A DNA stretch of 11,967 nt from Limnovirga sp038203525 (GCA_038203525.1 JBBRDW010000135.1:1-11967), one strand, 5' to 3'. Numbered from the stretch's first letter, positions 1 through 7,666 are shown. The notes: generated by a model not told the origin, from the sequence alone. Program-made: numbers and translations.

Positions 1-27
1 ATCTTTTACTTTTATATCTTTATTCAT
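1..27 (-). CDS. Possible 5' end of a leftward gene, cut by the window edge
   Basis: An ATG on the minus strand at 27-25 opens a frame that reads MNKDIKVKD to the left edge without a stop. An in-frame TGA lies further upstream, so this ATG is the natural start if the gene is real. It follows the BamA-like gene on the same strand, with repeat copy 1 between them. Nine residues are too few to recognise a family, and chance is a serious alternative. Confidence 0.2.
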
Positions 28-153
28 CAGCGGTTGGGGTCGGACACAGCAATGAATTCCCTGCCTGCAGCAATACCCGACCGTTATTGACAGGATAATA
101 TTTCAAAACCCATGAAGATTGGAACGAGTGAACCGACGAACGAAGTTCTGAAT

Positions 154-212
154 GTACAAGAGTGCGACGCAACAGATGATGCTATGAAAAACCGTTGCCC
201 GGCCCCAAAAAA
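154..212 (+). repeat. Two-box intergenic repeat, copy 1
   Basis: Box A (GTACAAGAGTGCGACGCAA) is at 154-172 and box B (TTGCCCGGCCCCAAAAAA) at 195-212, separated by 22 nt. The segment 171-193, between and overlapping the boxes, matches copy 7 at 19 of 23 positions, and all four differences are transitions. The copy begins 13 nt beyond the stop codon of the leftward BamA-like gene. Read in that gene's direction, box B comes first. Confidence 0.8.
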
Positions 213-225
213 TGTATTTATTATT

Positions 226-2013
226 TTAAAATAAACTAATAAACCCAATATGAATTTTTGATTGCCGCAGATCGAATTTAAGATCGTTGCGCTTACCCAC
301 CGCATAAGAAATGTTGAAAATACCGGTTTTAGTTTCGAAAGCCAAACCGGTACCAAATGCAAAATAATTATGGTGATAACTGCTACTGATACTTTTATTG
401 GCGGCGTAACCTGCGTCGGCAAAAACAAAGAAATAACCGTTTTGTGCAAGCAGGTAACGATATTCTGCAGTTGCCACCGCAAAAAGATTGGTGAAAATAC
501 TTTCTTCATCAAAGCCACGTAGTGTTTTAAAACCGCCAATTTGAAAAAGTTCATTTTGAAAATAATTAGGCGTTTGCAGCCAGCCCGCCTGTACACCGGC
601 TTTTAAGGTAGCCTGATTACCGAGGGGGAAATAATGTGCACCATTTAACCTGCTTTTAAAAACGTAACTTTTTAGTTTAACAGTATCGTATAAACTGCTG
701 TAGTTAAAAGAAGTGTCTTTTATTTCGAGTACTGCGTTGTTTCTGCGGATATTTTTTTGCCCAAACCCGCTGATAATCTGTAGCTCGTTTCCGCTGCGCG
801 GATTAAACCGGTAGTTGGTGTTATTAAAGTCGTATTGTAGCGCAAGGCCAGCTTCGGTAAGGTCAATAATGTTGGGCAGACTTTTGGTTATTTTAACTTC
901 TGCTGTATCTACATTGAGCACATTGGTTTTGTACGATTGAAATGAAACTGTAACTGACTGCCGGGTAGAGATATTATACGCCACGCCTGCTTTGGCAATA
1001 ATGTTCAGAAAAAAAGAATCGCGTTTATATAACTCAAAATTTAAATTGAGGGCAACGGGTGAATGAAAAATATAGGGCCGTTGAAAAAGCAGGTTCAATC
1101 TTGGCGATTTTGACTGCAGCTGCTGCCAGGTAATACCTAATGTTTCGCCATTGCCCATAGGGTTTCGAAGGTTTAGGTTGGCATCGCCAGTTAATAAAAG
1201 TTTGCCGCCATTTTGTACATTGGAAGGCTGAAAACCCACCAGTATATTTACCTGGTTGCTTTTACGGTTTTGGAGATATAACTTCAATTCTGCGCCGGAG
1301 TTAAGCATTGAAACGCTGTAGGGTTGGGCCTGCACAAGAAAAGGCAGTTCAGCTAAACGCTTATTAATCCTGTCAATTTTATCCTGCTGGTAAACTGAAT
1401 GTTCGGCTATATCTAAATAATGCTCAATAAAATTCTTTGAAAGCTTGATATCGCCATAAACCAATATGGTGTCAATATGATATAGTGCCTGTTTGTCAAT
1501 CTGAAGGTTTGCACTGATATGGCCGTCATTTAATACAAGGCTGTCTAAATAGATGCGTGCAAAGGGATAGCCATTGTTCGCAAAATAATCGAGCAGCTGA
1601 ATATAAAGTAACCCAACTTTCTGTTGGTTAAAAGGTTGGCTGTTAAAAGATGCACGGTAGTAACCCAACTGGTTTAAGAGCGGTAAATCGTTCTCTTTAA
1701 AATTTAGGTTTTCCCAATCATATTTTTGACCTGGGAATAATAGTATACCCATTGAAGCAGCATCTTCCCACACAGAATCAACAGATGCGCTGATATAACC
1801 TTTGCTTGTTAAAAGAACTGGTAACTGTTGAACATAAGCCATACAGCCTGCTTTATTAGCAAATTGGGTTGCTAACTGCATTTCATTTATTGTTTGTTCA
1901 TAACCCTGAACCGGTTGTATAAATAACTTACATACTTTTTGTGCGGTTGTATGCAAACACAAAAAGCAAAGCAGCAGCAACATGCAACACCTGTATTCAG
2001 TTATTTTTGCCAT
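226..2013 (-). CDS. BamA/TamA-family (Omp85) outer-membrane beta-barrel protein
   Basis: This 595-residue protein is probably an Omp85-superfamily outer-membrane protein, the class that inserts or translocates proteins across the outer membrane. A signal peptide is visible at residues 1-25: a basic start, a leucine-rich core and a TTAQ cleavage region. Two POTRA-like periplasmic segments appear around residues 105-160 and 178-230. From about 250 onward the sequence alternates like a 16-strand barrel. The conserved barrel loop motif is present as LRGF (Arg499-Gly-Phe501) in a GGFKTLRGF context, and the chain ends in Phe, as expected for a barrel beta-signal. The ATG at 2013 was chosen over an upstream one at 2112 because it places the signal peptide at the N-terminus and avoids overlap with hemW. 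It is shorter than BamA, which has five POTRA domains, so a TamA-like or lineage-specific Omp85 role is more likely. The substrate cannot be told from sequence. Confidence 0.87.
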   Translation of the reverse strand: MAKITEYRCCMLLLLCFLCLHTTAQKVCKLFIQPVQGYEQTINEMQLATQFANKAGCMAYVQQLPVLLTSKGYISASVDSVWEDAASMGILLFPGQKYDWENLNFKENDLPLLNQLGYYRASFNSQPFNQQKVGLLYIQLLDYFANNGYPFARIYLDSLVLNDGHISANLQIDKQALYHIDTILVYGDIKLSKNFIEHYLDIAEHSVYQQDKIDRINKRLAELPFLVQAQPYSVSMLNSGAELKLYLQNRKSNQVNILVGFQPSNVQNGGKLLLTGDANLNLRNPMGNGETLGITWQQLQSKSPRLNLLFQRPYIFHSPVALNLNFELYKRDSFFLNIIAKAGVAYNISTRQSVTVSFQSYKTNVLNVDTAEVKITKSLPNIIDLTEAGLALQYDFNNTNYRFNPRSGNELQIISGFGQKNIRRNNAVLEIKDTSFNYSSLYDTVKLKSYVFKSRLNGAHYFPLGNQATLKAGVQAGWLQTPNYFQNELFQIGGFKTLRGFDEESIFTNLFAVATAEYRYLLAQNGYFFVFADAGYAANKSISSSYHHNYFAFGTGLAFETKTGIFNISYAVGKRNDLKFDLRQSKIHIGFISLF

Positions 2014-2015
2014 AT

Positions 2016-2023
2016 TAGGTTTG
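2016..2023 (+). promoter_or_regulatory. Candidate -7 box for hemW
   Basis: TAGGTTTG matches the Bacteroidota -7 consensus TAnnTTTG exactly and lies 26 nt before the hemW ATG, within the 36-bp gap between divergent start codons. I see no convincing -33 TTG at the usual distance. A weaker box for the opposite gene, TATCTTTTG on the minus strand at 2041-2033, overlaps the same gap. Confidence 0.45.
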
Positions 2024-2049
2024 GCAAGTTTACAAAAGATAAAAACAAT

Positions 2050-3171
2050 ATGGCTGGTATTTATATTCATATTCCTTTTTGCAGGAAAGCCTGCCACTAC
2101 TGCAACTTTCATTTCTCCGTTTCATCGAAGCAACTGGATGAAATGATACAGTCCATTTGTATTGAAGCAGGTTTGCGCCGCAATTATATCAACGAAAATA
2201 TAACCACAATTTATTTTGGGGGTGGCACGCCTTCTTTATTAACGGCTGAGTCATTGCAAAAAATTATCCATAAAGTCGCTGATCTATTTAAAATTGATAC
2301 CGATGCAGAAATAACTTTAGAAGCAAACCCGGATGATATTAACACTGAAAAACTGTACGCATGGAAAGCAGCGGGTATTAACCGATTAAGCATTGGCATA
2401 CAATCTTTTTTTAACGAAGATCTGCAATGGATGAACCGTGCGCACAATGCAGCACAGGCTTTACAAAGCGCGGAGTTGGCAAAGGCAGCTGGGTTCAGCA
2501 ATATAACCATTGATCTTATATATGGAACGCCAACGCTGACCGATGAACAATGGCAACAAAATTTTGAAACTGCGGTACGGTTAAACATTCCGCATTTATC
2601 CTGTTACGCATTAACCGTAGAACCAAAAACGGTATTGGAAAAAATGATTGCCCAACATACAATTGAAAATGTGGATGCCGATAAACAAAGCCGCCATTTT
2701 GAGTTGTTGATGCAATGGGCTGCCGAAGCGCGGTACGAACATTACGAAATTTCCAACTTTGCAAAGCCAGGGTTCAGGAGTAAACACAACAGCAGTTACT
2801 GGCAGGGGAAAGAATATTTGGGCCTTGGACCATCGGCACATTCGTTTAATGGAAGCAGCAGGCAATGGAATATTGCGAATAATGCTTTGTATATCAAAAG
2901 CATTCAACAAAATATTGTTCCGTTCGAAATTGAATACCTGACTCCTGCACAGCAGTTGAACGAATATATAATGACGTCCTTAAGAACAATGGAAGGACTT
3001 TCGCTTGAAAACGTAACAGATAAATGGGGAACCGCCGCTCTTAATAAAATAAAAAATGGTTCAACAAAATACTTTGCAGAGGAAATGATGTTTGAAAAAG
3101 ATAACCATTTTATACTCACCAACAAAGGGAGATTATTTGCAGATGGCATTGCTGCCGAACTGTTTTGCTGA
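2050..3171 (+). CDS. hemW: Radical SAM heme chaperone HemW
   Basis: HemW binds heme and a [4Fe-4S] cluster and is thought to deliver heme to membrane respiratory enzymes. It was formerly mis-annotated as oxygen-independent coproporphyrinogen III oxidase. The 373-residue product carries the radical SAM cysteines C11, C15 and C18 (CRKACHYCNF). Phe20 sits where HemN would have a further cysteine, which places this protein with HemW. A GGGTP motif (57-61) fits SAM binding, and the HemW-type HNSSYW signature is at 246-251, followed by GLGPSAHSF. The ATG at 2050 was chosen because the family begins directly with the IYIHIPFC strand. An upstream ATG at 1939 would add residues read from inside the divergent gene. 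No Shine-Dalgarno sequence is visible. It ends facing gpsA, with repeat copy 2 between the two stop codons. Confidence 0.93.
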   Translation: MAGIYIHIPFCRKACHYCNFHFSVSSKQLDEMIQSICIEAGLRRNYINENITTIYFGGGTPSLLTAESLQKIIHKVADLFKIDTDAEITLEANPDDINTEKLYAWKAAGINRLSIGIQSFFNEDLQWMNRAHNAAQALQSAELAKAAGFSNITIDLIYGTPTLTDEQWQQNFETAVRLNIPHLSCYALTVEPKTVLEKMIAQHTIENVDADKQSRHFELLMQWAAEARYEHYEISNFAKPGFRSKHNSSYWQGKEYLGLGPSAHSFNGSSRQWNIANNALYIKSIQQNIVPFEIEYLTPAQQLNEYIMTSLRTMEGLSLENVTDKWGTAALNKIKNGSTKYFAEEMMFEKDNHFILTNKGRLFADGIAAELFC

Positions 3172-3200
3172 CGCCGATTGTTGCTGCATAAAGATTTTAA

Positions 3201-3259
3201 GTACAAGAGTGCGACGCAAGGAACGATGAGGAAGGATGTATTGCCTGGCTCAAAAAAAA
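3201..3259 (+). repeat. Two-box intergenic repeat, copy 2
   Basis: Box A at 3201-3219 is identical to copy 1 over 19 nt. Box B (TTGCCTGGCTC plus an A-run) is at 3241-3259, with 21 nt between. It fills most of the 95-bp gap between the convergent hemW and gpsA stop codons and starts 7 nt beyond the gpsA stop, with the same orientation relative to gpsA as copy 1 has to its neighbour. The sequence between the boxes does not match copy 1. Confidence 0.8.
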
Positions 3260-3266
3260 TACGACG

Positions 3267-4265
3267 CTATACCAATACTTCTTCAATTTTTTTAAAGCCT
3301 TCTGCTGCGGGAAAATGGTTCCAGAGAATCTCATAAATATTATCGGCAATAGGAACTTCGGCCTGCAATTCCCGGCTGGTAGCATGTATGCTGCGGCTGG
3401 CATTGTAACCCTCTGCCACCATATTTAATTCGAGCTGAGCAGCCTTGACAGAATAGCCTTTGCCGATCATATTACCAAAAGTACGGTTGCGACTGTAGAG
3501 CGAATAACAGGTTACCAACAAATCGCCCAGATAGGCAGAAGCGGCATAGTTTAATCCGCTGCTATCCTCATCCAGTCTGGCTTTGCGCAGAAAACGCACC
3601 ATTTCATTCGCACTATTGGCAATGTAAACGCTCAGGAAATTATCGCCATATTCAAGGCCATGTGCAATGCCTGCACCAAGTGCGTAAATATTTTTCATAA
3701 CGGCTGCATACTGTACGCCCATAATGTCGTGGTTGACTACAGTATTCAAATATTCGTTGTTAAAATGGGTTGCAATTTCTGCGCCCATGGTTTCATCAAT
3801 ACCCGTGAAAGTGAGGTATGAGAGCTTCTCCGCAGCCACTTCTTCTGCATGGCATGGACCCACTACTGCAAAATAATCTTCCAGTTTTACCTCAAAGTTT
3901 TTGGCGAGAAATTCATTGAGCAATTCATTACTGCCAGGCAGTAAACCCTTAATTGCCGACACAATTTTTTTATTTTTAAAAGCATCTTTATTGAGGCTGC
4001 TCAAAACATCGTGAATATATGCGCTGGGTACTGCAATTATAAGTACATCAGAATTTTCAACTACATAGTGTATGCTGCTGCTCATTTGCAGGTCGCTGCT
4101 GTTAAAGTAGGCATTGCTTAAATAATGTGGGTTATGCCTGCGTTGTTTTACATAATTAATGGTTTGTTCGTTGCGTATCCACCAGTTTATTTTGTGGCTG
4201 TTATCGGTTAAAATTTTTGCAAGCGCGGTAGCCCAGCTTCCGCTTCCTATTATTCCAAACTGCAT
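3267..4265 (-). CDS. gpsA: NAD(P)+-dependent glycerol-3-phosphate dehydrogenase
   Basis: GpsA is a cytosolic enzyme that reduces dihydroxyacetone phosphate to sn-glycerol-3-phosphate, the backbone of phospholipids. The 332-residue length is normal for the family. The Rossmann nucleotide-binding motif GSGSWA is at residues 7-12. The conserved SAIKG segment places Lys106 in the active-site region. GPCHAEE (136-142) is the family GP(S/C)HAEE block, with Cys in place of the commoner Ser. MKNIYALGAG supplies the predicted catalytic Lys191. The ATG at 4265 was chosen because it leaves the usual two to three residues before the first beta-strand; an upstream ATG at 4289 would add eight unrelated residues. 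The gene is monocistronic, converging on hemW, with a good TAnnTTTG box upstream. Confidence 0.95.
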   Translation of the reverse strand: MQFGIIGSGSWATALAKILTDNSHKINWWIRNEQTINYVKQRRHNPHYLSNAYFNSSDLQMSSSIHYVVENSDVLIIAVPSAYIHDVLSSLNKDAFKNKKIVSAIKGLLPGSNELLNEFLAKNFEVKLEDYFAVVGPCHAEEVAAEKLSYLTFTGIDETMGAEIATHFNNEYLNTVVNHDIMGVQYAAVMKNIYALGAGIAHGLEYGDNFLSVYIANSANEMVRFLRKARLDEDSSGLNYAASAYLGDLLVTCYSLYSRNRTFGNMIGKGYSVKAAQLELNMVAEGYNASRSIHATSRELQAEVPIADNIYEILWNHFPAAEGFKKIEEVLV

Positions 4266-4286
4266 ATGGGTTGCTTTATTGAAAAG

Positions 4287-4294
4287 CAAACTTA
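4287..4294 (-). promoter_or_regulatory. Candidate -7 box for gpsA
   Basis: Read on the minus strand this is TAAGTTTG, an exact match to the Bacteroidota TAnnTTTG -7 consensus, 21 nt before the gpsA ATG. This predicts a very short 5' leader of about 15 nt. No clear -33 TTG is found at the expected distance. Confidence 0.5.
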
Positions 4295-4309
4295 CGAAAT
4301 AGGAAGAAG

Positions 4310-4346
4310 GTTGATTGGTTGCGTTAGTTGAAATGTTGATTGGTTG
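4310..4346. repeat. Paired 12-bp direct repeat upstream of gpsA
   Basis: GTTGATTGGTTG occurs exactly at 4310-4321 and again at 4335-4346, a 25-bp period, just upstream of the gpsA promoter candidate. It could be a regulator site or simple-sequence slippage. Nothing in the sequence decides between these. Confidence 0.5.
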
Positions 4347-4375
4347 AATTTTGAACCCCCGCGATTTGAATTATG

Positions 4376-4433
4376 TTTTTTGACCCGGGCATTTGCAATA
4401 CTGTTAGGCTTTAGTTGCGTCGCACTCTTGTAC
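4376..4433 (-). repeat. Two-box intergenic repeat, copy 3
   Basis: On the minus strand, box A (4433-4415) is identical to copies 1, 2 and 6 over 19 nt. Box B (ATGCCCGGGTCAAAAAA) is at 4392-4376, with 22 nt between. It lies in the gpsA-dnaK gap and forms an inverted pair with copy 4. It is not directly 3' of a gene on the matching strand. Confidence 0.78.
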
Positions 4434-4582
4434 TTTGGCAAGTAATGCAGCATTTATTGCAGCGAAAGTTGATGGTTACAACACAGTCAACGCCAAAAAA
4501 GTTCTTTGCCTATGGTTGTAGCCCTACCAACTCCAACCGCTTTGAACTTCGCTTATATAAAAGCTCAATAAATAATCCAATA
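4434..4582. other. Gap between inverted repeat copies in the gpsA-dnaK interval
   Basis: The whole gpsA-dnaK gap runs 4266-4705. Besides promoter, repeat and terminator features it contains this 149-bp centre. No supportable gene is seen here: a rightward 65-codon frame (4415-4612) starts inside one repeat copy, ends next to the other, and has no recognisable protein character. An 11-mer AGTTGATGGTT (4467-4477) recurs at 9818-9828, 34-36 nt beyond box A in both places. Confidence 0.5.
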
Positions 4583-4642
4583 GCACAAGTGTGCGACGCA
4601 AGGAAAGTGTAATAGTAGTAGAAAAGTTTGGTCATTAAAAAA
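4583..4642 (+). repeat. Two-box intergenic repeat, copy 4 (degraded box B)
   Basis: Box A at 4583-4601 (GCACAAGTGTGCGACGCAA) matches the common 19-mer at 17 of 19 positions and keeps the GTGCGACGCAA core. A poor box B-like stretch (TTTGGTCATTAAAAAA) follows at about 4627-4642, and its A-run merges with the dnaK terminator. Copies 3 and 4 are arranged B-A...A-B. Confidence 0.6.
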
Positions 4643-4668
4643 GCCCTCACAAAAATGCAAGGGCTTTT
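4637..4668 (-). terminator. Rho-independent terminator of dnaK
   Basis: A 9-bp stem pairs 4660-4668 with 4639-4647 (AAAAGCCCT/AGGGCTTTT). The loop is 12 nt, and on the minus strand a TTTTTT run follows at 4642-4637. It lies 38 nt past the dnaK stop codon. The opposite strand also has a U-rich tail, so it may act in both directions. Confidence 0.85.
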
Positions 4669-4679
4669 AATTTTATTCT

Positions 4680-4697
4680 AATCTGTAATTACAGATT
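4680..4697. repeat. Perfect 18-bp palindrome between dnaK and its terminator
   Basis: AATCTGTAATTACAGATT is its own reverse complement over all 18 positions. It sits 8 nt past the dnaK stop codon and 11 nt before the terminator stem. As RNA it would form a hairpin with a small loop; as DNA it looks like a dimeric-repressor site. No second copy is seen in the window. Confidence 0.7.
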
Positions 4698-4705
4698 CAA
4701 ATATT

Positions 4706-6610
4706 TTACTTCACTTCTTCAAACTCAGCATCAGTAACAGTTTCAGCATTCGCGTCATTTGGTGTGCCTGGTTGCCCGTCAGGTGCTGGTTGAGCTCCGC
4801 CATTTGCCTGCTGGGCTTTGTAAATTTCTTCACTTGCTGCAGTCCATGCGGTATTCATTTCTGCCATAGCGGCATCTACTGCGGCTACATCCTGACTTTT
4901 ATGCGCTTCTTTCAACTTACTTAAAGCAGATTCAATCGGAGCTTTCTTATCATCAGGGATTTTATCACCAAACTCTTTGAATTGTTTTTCGGTCTGGAAG
5001 ATCATACTATCGGCTTGGTTCAGTTTTTCCACTTTTTCACGGGCAACTTTATCTTCAGCTTCATGTGCCTTTGCATCATTCTTCATCTTCTCTACTTCTT
5101 CTTTGCTAAGACCACTGCCTGCTTCAATCCGTATCTTTTGTTCTTTGCCGGTGCCTTTATCTTTTGCACTTACATGCAGCATTCCGTTCGCATCAATATC
5201 AAAAGTTACTTCAATCTGTGGTACGCCACGCGGTGCCGGTGGAATATCGGCCAGATTAAATTTACCAAGGCTCTTGTTCTGTGCGGCCATTGGTCTTTCC
5301 CCCTGTAAAACATGTATTTCAACACCAGGCTGGTTATCGCTTGCGGTAGAGAATGTTTCTGTTTTTCTTGACGGAATGGTTGTATTACTTCCAATCATAG
5401 TAGTCATTATGCCACCCATTGTTTCAATACCAAGGCTTAGCGGCGTAACATCCAATAATAATACATCTTTTACTTCACCGGTTAAAACCGCACCCTGTAT
5501 GGCTGCACCAATCGCAACAACCTCATCGGGGTTTACACTTCTGTTGGGTTTTTTACCAAAGAATTTTTCAACCAGTTCCTGCACTTTAGGTATGCGGGAA
5601 GAACCACCCACCAAAATCACTTCATCAATCTGCGATGTATTGTAACCTGCATCTTTTAAAGCAATTTCACAAGGCTTTAAGCATCTTGCAAAAAGGTTAT
5701 CTGCCAATGCTTCAAACTTAGCCCTTGTAAGCTTAATTACAAGGTGTTTGGGCACACCATCAACTGCAGTAATGTAGGGTAGGTTTATTTCGGTTTCGCT
5801 GGAAGAACTCAGTTCAACCTTAGCTTTTTCAGCGGCTTCTTTCAAACGCTGCAACGCCATCGGGTCTTTACGAAGATCGATTGCTTCCTGCTTTTTAAAT
5901 TCATCAGCCAGCCAGTCCATGATCACTTTATCAAAATCATCACCGCCAAGGTGTGTATCACCATTGGTTGATTTTACTTCAAAAACTCCTTCGCCAAGAT
6001 CAAGGATGGAAATATCAAATGTACCGCCACCAAGGTCGAATACAGCTATTTTCTGATCAGTATGTTTTTTATCAAGGCCATAAGCCAAAGCCGCAGCAGT
6101 AGGCTCGTTCACAATACGGCGAACATTTAAACCCGCAATTTCACCGGCTTCTTTCGTAGCCTGGCGCTGTGCATCATTAAAATAAGCGGGTACCGTAATA
6201 ACAGCCTCAGTTACTTCATGGCCCAGGTAATCCTCAGCAGTTTTCTTCATCTTCTGAAGTATCATCGCACTTATTTCCTGTGGCGTATATAAACGACCGT
6301 CTATATCAACACGAACCGTGTTATTGTCACCTTTTGCAACTTTATAACTCCAGTGGCTAATCTCCTCTGTAACCTCATCAAACCTGCGCCCCATAAAACG
6401 CTTAACACTGGAAATAGTGTTTTGCGAGTTGGTTATAGCCTGGCGTTTTGCAGGGTCACCTACTTTACGCTCACCATTTTTTAAGAACGCAACAATTGAA
6501 GGGGTGGTGCGGCGCCCCTCGTCATTTGCAATTACAACCGGTTCGCTGCCTTCCATTACAGATACACAACTGTTGGTAGTACCAAGGTCAATTCCTATAA
6601 TCTTTGCCAT
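4706..6610 (-). CDS. dnaK: Molecular chaperone DnaK (Hsp70)
   Basis: DnaK is the cytosolic ATP-dependent Hsp70 that binds exposed hydrophobic peptide segments and works with DnaJ and GrpE. The product is 634 residues, the usual bacterial length. The N-terminal ATPase domain shows the phosphate-binding loop IGIDLGTTNS (5-14), Lys70 in SSVKRFMGR (the catalytic lysine position of E. coli DnaK) and DLGGGTFD (192-199). The interdomain linker DVTPLSLG is followed by the beta-sandwich substrate domain and a helical lid, then a Gly/Pro/Gln-rich tail ending EFEEVK. The ATG at 6610 gives the canonical MAKIIGIDLG start; an upstream ATG at 6640 would add ten non-homologous residues. No dnaJ or grpE is adjacent. 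No CIRCE operator is seen upstream, so any heat-shock control would be of another kind. It has its own terminator and appears to be transcribed alone. Confidence 0.98.
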   Translation of the reverse strand: MAKIIGIDLGTTNSCVSVMEGSEPVVIANDEGRRTTPSIVAFLKNGERKVGDPAKRQAITNSQNTISSVKRFMGRRFDEVTEEISHWSYKVAKGDNNTVRVDIDGRLYTPQEISAMILQKMKKTAEDYLGHEVTEAVITVPAYFNDAQRQATKEAGEIAGLNVRRIVNEPTAAALAYGLDKKHTDQKIAVFDLGGGTFDISILDLGEGVFEVKSTNGDTHLGGDDFDKVIMDWLADEFKKQEAIDLRKDPMALQRLKEAAEKAKVELSSSSETEINLPYITAVDGVPKHLVIKLTRAKFEALADNLFARCLKPCEIALKDAGYNTSQIDEVILVGGSSRIPKVQELVEKFFGKKPNRSVNPDEVVAIGAAIQGAVLTGEVKDVLLLDVTPLSLGIETMGGIMTTMIGSNTTIPSRKTETFSTASDNQPGVEIHVLQGERPMAAQNKSLGKFNLADIPPAPRGVPQIEVTFDIDANGMLHVSAKDKGTGKEQKIRIEAGSGLSKEEVEKMKNDAKAHEAEDKVAREKVEKLNQADSMIFQTEKQFKEFGDKIPDDKKAPIESALSKLKEAHKSQDVAAVDAAMAEMNTAWTAASEEIYKAQQANGGAQPAPDGQPGTPNDANAETVTDAEFEEVK

Positions 6611-6969
6611 ATATTTTACACTTTTAGAATTAGTATTCAATAATTTATCAATTCCCTATAATCAATCATTATGCCATCAGGATTAAAAATGAAAAAATGG
6701 CAGACGCAGCAATTGTTTTCAGTTTGTAGTTTAAAGATTAAAGATTTTTGGGGGACAAGTTTTGGTTTTTCATGGTATCGCCTGTTGTGCCCCTCACTTG
6801 TACTTGCGTTATTACTATTCAGCACAAAATACAATTGGAAGAAAAATCTGGTAAAAAAAATAAACTCGGTACAAAAAAGTTTTATCTTTTGGCGCTATTT
6901 GAATCACTTGCTTGCTATCTGGTCAGTAGATATTCAAACAGATTTCATTTAATCATCTAAAACCCCTTT
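6611..6969. other. Divergent gap between dnaK and the cytochrome gene
   Basis: This 359-bp AT-rich gap must hold the promoters of dnaK and the cytochrome gene. I find no exact TAnnTTTG box on either strand. The closest is TATCTTTTG on the plus strand at 6883-6891, one mismatch, 79 nt before the cytochrome start. The degraded repeat copy 7 lies in the middle. Open frames here (for example rightward from 6671) overlap the repeat and have no protein-like character. Confidence 0.5.
6745..6803 (-). repeat. Two-box intergenic repeat, copy 7 (degraded)
   Basis: On the minus strand, 6803-6784 matches box A plus its following base at 15 of 20 positions. The segment 6786-6764 matches copy 1 (171-193) at 19 of 23. 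A box B-like TTGTCCCCCAAAAA follows at 6758-6745. The combination of three matched segments in the right order supports common descent despite drift in box A. Confidence 0.6.
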
Positions 6970-7593
6970 ATGAAAAGGAAAACGACAACCACTGCATTTA
7001 TTACTATGCTTTCCATTGCATCCTTTGTTGCCTGTAACGATCAGGGTGCCGGAACAAAAGACCCCGGCGCGGCTGAAGCAGTTGCCGCACCCGCATTTAA
7101 TGGCTTCGAAAGCCAGGAAAAATGGGGCGAACACCTTGTTACAATAACTGGCTGCAACGATTGCCACACCCCAAAGAAAATGGGCCAAATGGGCCCGGAA
7201 CCTGACATGAGTTTGATGCTATCCGGCCACCCTTCTAAAATGCCACCACCGCCACTCACACAGAAAGAAGCCGCGGCAAAAGGTATGGCTGCAACGCAGG
7301 ACCTCACGGCATGGGTTGGCGCCTGGGGTATTACCTATGCCGTAAACCTGACGCCGGATTCAACCGGTCTTGGATCATGGAAAGAAGATCAGTTTATTAA
7401 AGCGCTTAGAGAAGGTAAATGGATGGGGCTGGAAAATACCAGGCCTATTATGCCACCAATGCCTTGGCAGGATTTCAAAAGTTTAACTGACGGTGAAATA
7501 AAAGCCATGTTCGCTTACCTTAAATCAATTCCGGCGGTGCACAATATTGTCCCCGAGGCAGACCTGGCGAAGCCACCACCGGCAAAATATTAA
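6970..7593 (+). CDS. Monoheme cytochrome c, predicted lipoprotein
   Basis: A 207-residue exported c-type cytochrome, probably an electron carrier anchored in the periplasm. The N-terminus is basic and then hydrophobic (residues 2-21) and ends in FVAC, giving a likely lipobox with Cys22 as the acylated residue; Phe at -3 is not the commonest choice. A single heme attachment motif CNDCH is at 62-66. The C-terminal block RPIMPPMPWQDF offers Met161 or Met164 as the distal heme ligand. It is followed by the helix LTDGEIKAMFAYLKSIP, which is characteristic of this group of small cytochromes. The gene stands alone, divergent from dnaK, with a terminator before htpG. No oxidase or dehydrogenase neighbour reveals its partner. 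The ATG at 6970 has no Shine-Dalgarno sequence. Confidence 0.85.
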   Translation: MKRKTTTTAFITMLSIASFVACNDQGAGTKDPGAAEAVAAPAFNGFESQEKWGEHLVTITGCNDCHTPKKMGQMGPEPDMSLMLSGHPSKMPPPPLTQKEAAAKGMAATQDLTAWVGAWGITYAVNLTPDSTGLGSWKEDQFIKALREGKWMGLENTRPIMPPMPWQDFKSLTDGEIKAMFAYLKSIPAVHNIVPEADLAKPPPAKY

Positions 7594-7625
7594 TGCGGAA
7601 CAGGTACTTATAATACTTTCATTGC

Positions 7626-7666
7626 AAAAAAAGGTCTCTGGGCTAAAATTCCGGGGACTTTTTATT
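7626..7666 (+). terminator. Rho-independent terminator of the cytochrome gene
   Basis: Arm 7628-7641 pairs with 7651-7663. The pairing is AAAAAG, one bulged G, then TCTCTGG against CCGGGGACTTTTT, with two G-T pairs and a 9-nt loop. TTTTTATT follows. It lies 34 nt past the cytochrome stop codon and separates that gene from htpG. Confidence 0.75.

Noticed and set aside
195..212. Box B as a rho-independent terminator
   Set aside because: In one direction the GC dyad is followed by A residues rather than T. In the other the T-run precedes the dyad. A 3-bp stem would also be too short.
84..596. Leftward 170-codon frame
   Set aside because: It overlaps the 3' end of the barrel gene in another frame and its terminal part is repeat copy 1. 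Similar ASHSCT-type peptides also come from copy 2, showing they are translated repeat DNA.
4415..4433. Box A (GAGTGC inside) as a CIRCE heat-shock operator near dnaK and htpG
   Set aside because: CIRCE needs TTAGCACTC-N9-GAGTGCTAA. Only a GAGTGC fragment is shared, there is no matching inverted arm, and most copies lie at gene 3' ends.
4415..4612. Rightward 65-codon frame between gpsA and dnaK
   Set aside because: It starts inside repeat copy 3 and ends next to copy 4, with no recognisable domain and no promoter or ribosome site.
6671..6952. Rightward 93-codon frame upstream of the cytochrome gene
   Set aside because: It crosses the degraded repeat copy 7 in an AT-rich divergent promoter region, and the composition does not look like a real protein.
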